Part shown: positions 1 to 5,150 of the stretch, piece after piece
How positions within the stretch are numbered: the first letter of the stretch is position 1
How the letters are laid out: each line of letters opens with the position of its first letter
From: Nitrospirota bacterium
GTDB lineage: Bacteria > Nitrospirota > UBA9217
Direction of reading: 5' to 3'
DNA length: 6,450 nucleotides
Assembly: GCA_027456925.1 (NCBI GenBank)
Contig: DAIDTZ010000078.1
Coordinates: 1-6,450, forward strand
Notes under the pieces: generated by a model
Seen by the model: the letters and a program-made list of their open reading frames with translations, nothing else
The model's database searches: none
What the model was told of the DNA's origin: nothing
Translations under genes and position numbers: made by a program

Positions 1-119
1 AAGGCGGGCTTCTCTAACTTGGCGGAGAAAAGCCTTGTCCACGCGCATCCTGACACGATCAGGACGAGCGATACAATGACGGCACGATTTAACATGCGCA
101 AATATTTTGTGTTATTCAT
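1..119 (-). CDS. N-terminus of a lipoprotein (partial, runs off the left edge)
   Basis: Only about 39 residues lie inside the window, starting MNNTKYLRMLNRAVIVSLVL. A basic, hydrophilic start is followed by a hydrophobic stretch and the lipobox V-S-G-C at about residues 22-25. This is the pattern of a signal-peptidase-II substrate whose mature protein begins at the Cys. After Cys come A-W-T-R, so there is no Asp at +2 to suggest inner-membrane retention, and an outer-membrane anchor is plausible. The start at 119 is supported by AAGGAG about 11-12 bases upstream. It lies 22 bases beyond the stop of the permease remnant on the same strand, so the two were probably once co-transcribed. Next to a MacB-type permease it could be a TolC/NodT-like efflux lipoprotein. 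It could equally be a LEA14-like or other small lipoprotein. The visible part does not decide the family. Confidence 0.65.
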   Translation of the reverse strand, partial: MNNTKYLRMLNRAVIVSLVLIVSGCAWTRLFSAKLEKPA

Positions 120-141
120 AGGGTCGGAGTCTCCTTGTCAC

Positions 142-411
142 TCATGACGCGGTTCCGGACCGTACGCCGTTCACATTGCGGGAACCCGCCTCGACCCACA
201 CGAGGTTGTCCCCCAGATTATGGAGTTGCTCCTCTGCGCGCTTCGAGCCCGCTGTGCCGATGGCCACCACGCACACGACCGCGCCGATGCCGATGGTAAT
301 GCCGATCGCGGACAGCGCGCTCCGCAGCTTATTGCGGGAAAGGGCGCGGAGTGCTTCGCGGATGAGAAGGCTGAGCGGGATGCTGATGATGGATTTTTTA
401 ATGTGTGGCAT
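142..411 (-). pseudogene. Truncated MacB/FtsX-family ABC transporter permease (N-terminal remnant)
   Basis: The 89 residues match the conserved N-terminus of MacB-type permeases. There is an amphipathic R-E-A-L-R-A-L-S-R-N-K-L-R-S segment (about 18-31), a first transmembrane helix (about 32-54), and the start of the periplasmic domain with E-E-Q-L...L-G-D-N-L-V-W-V-E-A-G and N-G-V-R-S-G-T (about 60-87). Family members are about 400 residues with three further helices. Here the frame stops at TGA (142-144), before most of the periplasmic domain. One base out of frame, the reading 145-116 gives MSDKETPTL, which resembles how such proteins continue (…T-L-T…), and ends at a TGA overlapping the ATG of the following lipoprotein. 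That suggests frameshift plus deletion. No ATPase gene lies upstream, where one is expected. The start at 411 has only a weak Shine-Dalgarno (GCAGGC). No export function is expected from this fragment. Confidence 0.65.
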
Positions 412-577
412 AAAAGCCTGCCTGTTTGCAGTCGAAGATGCATCAACATACCATGCGCGGGCAGGTCCTGTCTATGATTTCCTTTTTCAAACACGGCCAA
501 AAGGATTCCAGCAAGCGACAACGATCCGGCTTTGAAGCCGCGGTTTCGACGATCGTTCTCCGATCCTCCGCAAGAAC

Positions 578-586
578 TGATATAAT
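578..586 (+). promoter_or_regulatory. Possible extended -10 promoter for the small membrane-protein gene
   Basis: TGATATAAT is a perfect extended -10 (TG-N-TATAAT). No convincing -35 hexamer lies 16-18 bases upstream (CTCCGA or similar). Transcription would start near 592 and read through the inverted-repeat element into the gene at 767, giving a structured leader of about 175 nt. This is a motif match only. Confidence 0.35.
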
Positions 587-591
587 TAAAT

Positions 592-737
592 TGACAGGTT
601 GTTGAAAAAGTTTTTTGCCGTCTTTGCGAGCGGAGCGAAGCAATCTCGCGGTTAAATAAATCAATAAGCCCGAGATTGCCGCGTCGCTAAAAACGCTCCT
701 CGCAATGACGTAACCGGCGTTTTTCAACAGCCTGTTA
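592..737. repeat. MITE-like inverted-repeat element, 146 bp
   Basis: The ends are imperfect terminal inverted repeats of about 18 bp: TGACAGGTTGTTGAAAAA at 592-609 pairs with TTTTTCAACAGCCTGTTA at 720-737, with one internal mismatch (T/C) plus one near the tip (G/A). Inside, 620-650 (TTTGCGAGCGGAGCG…GCAATCTC) and 670-710 (GAGATTGCC…CGCTCCTCGCAATGACG) form a second, looser inverted pair around an AT-rich loop at 651-669. A transcript could fold into one long hairpin. No transposase is encoded, so any movement would need one supplied in trans. No clear target-site duplication is seen: left flank TTAAAT, right flank GAAAAT. Similar 'TTGCGAGGAGC…GCAATCTC' palindromes are dispersed in many delta-proteobacterial and Nitrospira-type genomes, as I recall. 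The stretch 412-577 to its left holds no gene I can support. Confidence 0.8.
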
Positions 738-766
738 GAAAATCATAACAAAGGAAGTGATTGAAC

Positions 767-946
767 ATGAAAGCTGTCGATATCCTGGAATGGGTCATGG
801 GGTGGCCATGGCCTATTCTGCTCGTTTTCGGGGCCCTGATGGCCTGGGGCGCAGCGCGGGTCATAACGTGGGATGTGCGGTACCGGTTTGAGGAACAGTC
901 ATCCGGTTTGACCCCGGGTCAAAAAGGGACCTGTGAGTGCGAATAG
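767..946 (+). CDS. Small single-pass membrane protein, unknown function (59 aa)
   Basis: The ATG at 767 is preceded by AAAGGAAG with 9 bases of spacing. A TTG six bases earlier is in frame but would sit too close to that Shine-Dalgarno, so ATG is preferred. The protein opens MKAVDILEWVMGWPWP and has one transmembrane helix, about residues 15-34 (Pro-Ile-Leu-Leu-Val-Phe-Gly…Ala-Ala-Arg). A short polar tail follows with basic and acidic residues (D-V-R-Y-R-F-E-E-Q) and ends in C-E-C-E. The two closely spaced Cys near the end are notable but not a recognised motif. I do not recognise the family. The gene converges on ftsH, with 111 bases between the stops and no clear intrinsic terminator. It may be transcribed from the TGATATAAT motif at 578-586, through the repeat element. 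Confidence 0.6.
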   Translation: MKAVDILEWVMGWPWPILLVFGALMAWGAARVITWDVRYRFEEQSSGLTPGQKGTCECE

Positions 947-1057
947 CAAGAGAAGGCGCAGGCAAGGTGTTCCTCTCGGGCCGGTCGTCGGGCGGGATGC
1001 GAATATTTGACGTGAAGGACCGATAGGGTGGAGGACTGCCGCATAATTTCCCGTTTT

Positions 1058-2938
1058 CTATCCTTTCGACCCCTCTATGATCCGTTCCACGTCGGCCCGC
1101 TCAAGCACCTCGTCCTTGATCAACGCTTCCGCAAGCGCGTCCAGGGCCTGTCTTTTCCCTGATAATATTTCCGTGGCCCTTGATTCAGCCTCGAGGATGA
1201 TTTTCTGGATCTCCTGGTACATGAGCCAGGCCATCTCCTCGCTGTAGCGCTTCGGCAGGGACAGTTCCCTGCCCAGGAACGGATGTTCTTCGCCGCGTCC
1301 GAGATTTACCGGGCCAACCTTGTCGCTCATTCCCCACTGCGCTACCATCTTTTCCGCAAGCGAAGTCGCATCTTTCAAATCGTTTTGTGCGCCGCTGCTG
1401 ATGTCGTTAAAAACGATCTTTTCCGCGACCCGTCCGGCAAGGTTAATGGCCAATCTGTTCATCAGATAGGTGCGGGGATAATAGTGCCGGTCTTCCCCGG
1501 GCAGGAGCTGCGTAACGCCCATCGCCATTCCCCGCGGGATGATGCTGACTTTGAAGATGGGATCGGCCCCGGGCAATTCCCAGGCGGTCAGCGTATGTCC
1601 CGCTTCATGGTAGGCCGTTATCCGCTTTTCCAGATCGCTGACGGTCAGCTCCTTCACTGCTCCCATCAGGATGCTGTCCTCTGCCTCTAAAAAGTCGAGC
1701 CGGTCTATCATCTCCTTGTTCTTCCGCAAGGCGACCAAAGCGGCCTCGTTGGTGAGGTTCTCGAGGTCTGCGCCGGTCATGCCCGGGGTGCCCTTTGCCA
1801 GGGCTTCGAAGTCCACATCCGGCGCCAGCTTCTTGCCCCTCACATGGATCTCCAGGATCGCCTTCCGCTCTTTCCAGCCCGGCATGTCCACCACGATATG
1901 CCGGTAGAACCTTCCCGGCCGGAGAAGCGCGGGGTCCAGAACGTCGGGACGGTTGGTCGCGGCCATAACGATCACTTCTTCATGGGGATTAAATCCGTCC
2001 ATTTCGCTCAAAAGCTGGTTCAGCGTCTGTTCCCGTTCATCGCTTCCGCCTCCGAGACCCGCGCCGCGCGTCCGACCCACCGCGTCGATTTCATCGATAA
2101 AAATAATGCTCGGCTGGGTGTCCTTGGCTTTTTTAAACATGTCCCTGACGCGCGAGGCGCCGACGCCTACGAACATTTCTATGAACTCGGAAGCGCTGAT
2201 GCTGTAAAAAGGCACTGCCGCCTCTCCCGCTGTTGCGCGGGCAAAGAGGGTCTTGCCCGTTCCCGGAGGTCCGATCAGAAGCACCCCCTTCGGGACCTTT
2301 GCCCCGATCTTCTCGAACCGGGAGGGGTCTTTCAGGAACTCGATGGTCTCTCTCAGTTCCATCTTCACATTGTCCATGCCGGCAACGTCTTGAAAGGTCT
2401 TGCTCGGTTTTTTTGCGTCAAAGAGCTTGGCCTTGCTTGCCCCGAAGGCAAAGAGGCCGCCCGCGCCGCCCTGGATCTGCTGGTTTCTTTTCATCATCAG
2501 GACCCAGAAACCGATGATCAGCACCCAGGGCAAGACCCCGATCAAAAGCTGCCATACCGATCCCTGTTCAGGCGGCTCGATGGTGATAATCACCTTCTTT
2601 TCCTTCAGCTGGGACAGGAGTCCTTCACCCTGGAAAGAAGGCAGGTTGGTCCGGAAGTATTTCACCTGCGCGGTTTTCTTTTCTCCCGGCATCGTGACAC
2701 TTATTGCCGTGATCAACTCCCCGCTGAGCAGGTCTTTTTTTATGGAAACGGATTTGATATTGCCTGAGCTCAGTTGGTCCATGAACTGACTGTAGTTTAT
2801 CGTAAACCGCGCGGGAGCCTTGGAGCCGAAAAAACCGCCCCATAGGTAAATCAAGGCGGTAACAAGCAGGAATGTCCCGATGTATTTCCAATAGATATCG
2901 GGAATGCCGCCCCGTCCGACTTTCTTGTCTTCAGCCAT
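1058..2938 (-). CDS. ftsH: ATP-dependent zinc metalloprotease FtsH (divergent, 626 aa)
   Basis: FtsH is a membrane-anchored hexameric AAA+ protease that extracts and degrades damaged membrane proteins and some short-lived cytosolic regulators. The order is complete: TM1 (about 17-37), periplasmic domain (about 38-128), TM2 (about 129-149), AAA module, M41 peptidase. Visible motifs are Walker A GPPGTGKT (223-230), pore loop F-V-G-V-G (256-260), Walker B IIFIDEID (278-285), arginine fingers R340 and R343, zinc ligands H444 and H448 in HEAGH with catalytic E445, and the third ligand D520 in the S-S-G-A-Q-N-D segment. Length is near normal (E. coli about 644). Unusual residues are G-R-F-Y-R-H (343-347 region) where G-R-F-D-R-Q is usual, and G-G-G-S-D-E-R-E where G-G-G-H-D-E-R-E is usual. 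The peptidase half is also fairly divergent, so this may be a second FtsH paralogue. The ATG at 2938 has AGGTGA 3 bases upstream. The gene is probably transcribed alone from the promoter near 3005-3032. Confidence 0.97.
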   Translation of the reverse strand: MAEDKKVGRGGIPDIYWKYIGTFLLVTALIYLWGGFFGSKAPARFTINYSQFMDQLSSGNIKSVSIKKDLLSGELITAISVTMPGEKKTAQVKYFRTNLPSFQGEGLLSQLKEKKVIITIEPPEQGSVWQLLIGVLPWVLIIGFWVLMMKRNQQIQGGAGGLFAFGASKAKLFDAKKPSKTFQDVAGMDNVKMELRETIEFLKDPSRFEKIGAKVPKGVLLIGPPGTGKTLFARATAGEAAVPFYSISASEFIEMFVGVGASRVRDMFKKAKDTQPSIIFIDEIDAVGRTRGAGLGGGSDEREQTLNQLLSEMDGFNPHEEVIVMAATNRPDVLDPALLRPGRFYRHIVVDMPGWKERKAILEIHVRGKKLAPDVDFEALAKGTPGMTGADLENLTNEAALVALRKNKEMIDRLDFLEAEDSILMGAVKELTVSDLEKRITAYHEAGHTLTAWELPGADPIFKVSIIPRGMAMGVTQLLPGEDRHYYPRTYLMNRLAINLAGRVAEKIVFNDISSGAQNDLKDATSLAEKMVAQWGMSDKVGPVNLGRGEEHPFLGRELSLPKRYSEEMAWLMYQEIQKIILEAESRATEILSGKRQALDALAEALIKDEVLERADVERIIEGSKG

Positions 2939-3004
2939 GAATCACCTGCTTTCCCTTTTCCGGAGTCACGTGCAACGGTCTTTTCGATTGATGATTGTTT
3001 ATTA

Positions 3005-3032
3005 ACTATACACTAATACGCCGCGGTTGCCA
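3005..3032 (-). promoter_or_regulatory. Candidate sigma-70 promoter of ftsH
   Basis: On the minus strand TGGCAA (3027-3032) is followed after 16 bases by TATAGT (3005-3010). The -10 matches 5 of 6 consensus bases and the -35 is weak. Transcription would begin near 2998, about 60 bases before the ftsH start, and after the weak terminator of the upstream gene. I see no sigma-32-type heat-shock promoter here. Confidence 0.45.
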
Positions 3033-3063
3033 TGTAATTGTATGCGAGAAGGGTGGTGCAGCC

Positions 3064-3084
3064 AAAAAACCTCGCGCCAGGCGC
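3064..3084 (-). terminator. Weak intrinsic terminator after the receiver-PilZ gene
   Basis: Read on the minus strand just after the TAA at 3088, GCGC-CTG-GCGC (3074-3084) forms a short GC-rich hairpin. GAGG and six T residues (3069-3064) follow. The stem is only 4 bp with a 3-nt loop, so termination may be partial and some read-through into ftsH is possible. Confidence 0.4.
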
Positions 3085-3087
3085 ACG

Positions 3088-3762
3088 TTATTCTTTCTTG
3101 ATGACAGCGTCAATCGCCGACTGAACACCCGGGTCTATGCTGGTAAACTTAATACCATCGAGAAAGGAGTCTTGCTCGAGGCCCGGACGATTAATACGGG
3201 TAATTTCGCCGTATCCGCTGACATGCGTTCCATCGGGTAAAAAAAATGAGAAAAAAATTCCCTCGCCTTTTGAAAGGGGCTCCTTTGCCTTGATGAGCAT
3301 CCCGCTGGCGCTGATATTTTCCGTCCAAAAGGGCAGCGGCCGGTTCTTGAATTTGCCCTGGATGGCGACGGCGAGTGCTGCCCGGTAGTGCATCCTCGGC
3401 GCCACATTCAGGAGGTGCTGCATTTTGACGAGGAGTAAGGCGGTATCGACAGGCATGGTAAAGACCGCATTGGCCCGGCATTGCTTGCAGCGTTCACGGT
3501 GGGCAAGAGTGTCATTGCAGATTATGATGGTGGAGACCCCGCGCAGCTCCTTATTGTCTCTGATGATAGCGAAGATTTTTTCGCTCTCGATGCCGGGAGT
3601 CTCCAGCTGGGTGACGATTAAATCAACCTTTTCCTCCCGGTGAATCTTCAGCACCTCGGCGTTTGTAGACGCCGTCGCAATCGTAATATCCGAGCGATTG
3701 AGGAAATTATTTTGCCCGGCAATGAGTTTTTTCACATCCTTTGTCAGCAGTACCTTTTTCAT
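3088..3762 (-). CDS. Degenerate receiver domain fused to a PilZ c-di-GMP-binding domain (224 aa)
   Basis: Residues are numbered from the ATG at 3762, which begins MKKVLLTKD, as receiver domains usually begin at strand beta-1. Upstream in-frame starts (ATG 3789, TTG 3795) would add 9-11 residues with no homology logic and overlap the preceding small gene. The N-terminal half (1-119) has the receiver fold pattern V-D-L-I-V-T-Q-L-E-T-P-G, but the phospho-acceptor Asp is Gln52, the acidic pocket near residue 8 reads T-K-D, and the conserved Lys before Pro is Met103. It should not be phosphorylated in the usual way. The C-terminal half has both PilZ signatures, R-M-H-Y-R (123-127, RxxxR) and N-I-S-A-S-G (149-154, N/DxSxxG), so c-di-GMP binding is likely. 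Three Cys lie in the receiver: C82 and a CxxC at C92/C95. The product is cytosolic. The stop of the preceding small gene is 8 bases upstream, suggesting one transcript and translational coupling. Confidence 0.88.
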   Translation of the reverse strand: MKKVLLTKDVKKLIAGQNNFLNRSDITIATASTNAEVLKIHREEKVDLIVTQLETPGIESEKIFAIIRDNKELRGVSTIIICNDTLAHRERCKQCRANAVFTMPVDTALLLVKMQHLLNVAPRMHYRAALAVAIQGKFKNRPLPFWTENISASGMLIKAKEPLSKGEGIFFSFFLPDGTHVSGYGEITRINRPGLEQDSFLDGIKFTSIDPGVQSAIDAVIKKE

Positions 3763-3770
3763 TGGATGGC

Positions 3771-3959
3771 TCACGCTGTTTGGAAGCATTGCCAATGCTT
3801 TCGAGTCTGCGCCGGTGTATGCAGAAATATCCGCACTTTTACCTGGTCTTCGCTCATTCGCCGCATTCCGGCTTTTAGTTTACCCCGCAACGCCTCATGA
3901 TGTGCATCGTGCTTCTTCTGTTTTAAGACTTGCCTCTTCGCAATCCCGCGCCTTGGCAT
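3771..3959 (-). CDS. Possible small basic protein between the secreted protein and PilZ genes (62 aa)
   Basis: The ATG at 3959 has AAGGAG (3967-3972) seven bases upstream, the best-placed Shine-Dalgarno in this operon. The frame stays open to a TGA 8 bases before the PilZ start and begins 18 bases after the stop of the upstream gene. This spacing is typical of an operon. The product begins MPRRGIAKRQVLKQKKHDAH and is rich in Lys, Arg, His and Gln, with no membrane segment or signal peptide. The first 45 residues could form a charged helix; the end (…W-Q-C-F-Q-T-A) is less protein-like because it is written across a DNA palindrome. I do not recognise a family. It could instead be a leader region that happens to be open, so a real product is only moderately likely. 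Confidence 0.45.
   Translation of the reverse strand: MPRRGIAKRQVLKQKKHDAHHEALRGKLKAGMRRMSEDQVKVRIFLHTPAQTRKHWQCFQTA
3784..3800. repeat. Perfect 17-nt palindrome just upstream of the PilZ start
   Basis: AAGCATTG-C-CAATGCTT is an exact dyad with 8-base arms and one central base. As RNA it would form a 7-bp hairpin with loop GCC or GGC. It lies inside the last codons of the small gene and 22 bases before the preferred PilZ start codon. It could be an operator or a translational control hairpin. Confidence 0.6.
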
Positions 3960-3977
3960 CCCCCGGCTCCTTCAATT

Positions 3978-4844
3978 CTACCTGGGAGCATTGCCCGGCC
4001 CAACAGGCTTCTTTTCGTCTTTTGCTACAGGCGCTTTTTTAGGCACAACGGGCCTCACTTTTTTCGCCGGTTTAACGTGTTTCTTCTCTCCTGCCGGGGC
4101 AGGACCGCGCTGAAATCCTCTTCTCCCCGCGGGCTGAACCTGCCGCCTTTTACCCCTGTCCGGAGGGCCGCCCTGCGGTGTAATGGTTCGTTTTTGCGCT
4201 CCTGTCTGAACCCGTGGGCGCTGTTGCAGTTGTTGGACCCGAGGTTGTCTTTGTTGTTGTGCTGGTTGTTGAACCCGGGGTTGTGTCTGTTGCAATTGTC
4301 CCCGTTGCTGATGTCGCCGGACCTCAGGCCTCTGGAGGTATTGCTCCTGCCTTTGACGCCTTAGTTCCTGTCTTTGTTGCTGCGGGCGAGGTTGATAGTT
4401 CTGAACGTTCCAGGTTCCGTGTTTTTCCCAATATTGGTTTCTATTCCAGGTTCTCCAGTTCTTTTGAAGTTGTTGTTGAGGAATCCGTTGATAGTTCCAC
4501 TGGTGTCCATACCAATTATGGTCTCTGTAGTATCCTCTCCAACCCGGGTCAACGTCATAATAAAAAACTGGCACATTTTCATAATAAGCCCAATTCCCGT
4601 CATAAGAATACGAGCGATACCAACGACCGTTCCAGAGACGCCACCACGAACCATCCCAGAAAAACATATCATCGTCTATATCAGGAACAACGTACACATA
4701 GTTCGTATCAGGCATCACGATCACATCCGGAGGCCCCCCAAATGCGATAGGCGGCGGCGAACTCGTAATTACCTGTGCCTTTGCTGGAATAGGAACAACA
4801 ATTGCCAACACCAAAAGGGTTGTCCCCAAAAGTAATTTTTTCAT
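3978..4844 (-). CDS. Secreted Trp/Tyr-rich, Gln/Arg-rich low-complexity protein (288 aa), unknown function
   Basis: The start at 4844 has an AGGGGG Shine-Dalgarno about 8 bases upstream. A Sec signal peptide spans about 1-23, with cleavage after A-K-A (21-23), so the protein is exported. After a Pro-rich linker, residues 48-120 hold dense aromatic residues: V-Y-V-V-P-D-I-D-D-D-M-F-F-W-D-G-S-W-W, N-G-R-W-Y-R, D-G-N-W-A-Y-Y, and P-G-W-R-G-Y-Y. This part looks like a small beta-rich domain and resembles hypothetical exported proteins I recall from Geobacter relatives (not verified). Residues 122-215 are Gln/Arg-rich and include a repeated Q-P-R-V-Q-Q unit (188-193, 200-205, and R-P-R-V-Q at 209-213). 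The tail 218-288 is Lys/Arg/Pro-rich and strongly basic. Such a tail could bind nucleic acid, polysaccharide or anionic envelope polymers. It is the first gene of the likely operon with the small basic protein and the PilZ protein. Confidence 0.85.
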   Translation of the reverse strand: MKKLLLGTTLLVLAIVVPIPAKAQVITSSPPPIAFGGPPDVIVMPDTNYVYVVPDIDDDMFFWDGSWWRLWNGRWYRSYSYDGNWAYYENVPVFYYDVDPGWRGYYRDHNWYGHQWNYQRIPQQQLQKNWRTWNRNQYWEKHGTWNVQNYQPRPQQQRQELRRQRQEQYLQRPEVRRHQQRGQLQQTQPRVQQPAQQQRQPRVQQLQQRPRVQTGAQKRTITPQGGPPDRGKRRQVQPAGRRGFQRGPAPAGEKKHVKPAKKVRPVVPKKAPVAKDEKKPVGPGNAPR

Positions 4845-4912
4845 TTTGCCGCCCCCTTATTTGGTTTTCACTCGGATACGAAACGGTCATGCGGTTGCGA
4901 TGTCTATACACG

Positions 4913-4921
4913 AGTATATCA
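4913..4921 (-). promoter_or_regulatory. Extended -10 promoter for the secreted-protein/PilZ operon
   Basis: On the minus strand TGATATACT is an extended -10 (TG-N-TATACT, 5 of 6 in the hexamer). The -35 region is poor (TGGCTT at 17 bases), as is common for extended -10 promoters. Predicted start of transcription is near 4906, giving a leader of about 60 nt before the ATG at 4844. Confidence 0.5.
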
Positions 4922-5107
4922 TGGGATGATCTCTCAAGCCAGCTGCAAATACGAAATACGCCGATGTCGCCACGTCTTTTTACCGGTGATGCAGACCGTG
5001 CCTATTGCGCCTCTTTGTATAGCAGCGAAGGGAGCAGTATGAAGGAGCGAAGTTATGAAGGGGACAGGAAACCAGGCCTATGCTAAGGATCCCTTAAGGG
5101 GAAGGAA
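4922..5107. other. Intergenic region without a supported gene
   Basis: This stretch lies between the promoter of the secreted-protein operon and the hairpin after the outer-membrane protein gene. I see no start codon with a Shine-Dalgarno leading into a plausible protein on either strand. A short palindrome CCCTTAAGGG lies at 5091-5100. It may hold upstream regulatory sites for the operon, but none is recognisable. Confidence 0.5.
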
Positions 5108-5144
5108 CTGTTCATCCCCCCCTGCAGGCGAGGGGGATGAACAG
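5108..5144 (-). terminator. Strong 13-bp hairpin after the outer-membrane protein gene
   Basis: CTGTTCATCCCCC (5108-5120) is exactly complementary to GGGGGATGAACAG (5132-5144), with an 11-nt loop that itself contains CCTGCAGG. It begins 6 bases after the TAA of the minus-strand gene. No run of T follows on the minus strand (TTCCTTCCCC), so it is not a textbook intrinsic terminator. It may be a 3'-end stabilising or Rho-assisted structure. Confidence 0.65.
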
Positions 5145-5150
5145 GAGCGG

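Noticed and set aside
443..727. Minus-strand 94-codon open frame
   Set aside because: Most of it translates the inverted-repeat element, and it has no homology-like pattern or ribosome binding site. It is not an ABC ATPase remnant.
592..737. CRISPR or tRNA-like structure
   Set aside because: There is only one inverted pair with no regularly spaced direct repeats, and no cloverleaf or CCA end.
1844..2767. Plus-strand 307-codon open frame inside ftsH
   Set aside because: It is a shadow of the clear FtsH coding frame on the minus strand. The His/Arg/Pro-rich product has no family resemblance.
4214..4750. Plus-strand 178-codon open frame opposite the exported protein
   Set aside because: It is antisense to the Gln/Arg-rich region, whose biased codons keep the other strand open. 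It has no Shine-Dalgarno and a Val-rich, non-protein-like composition.
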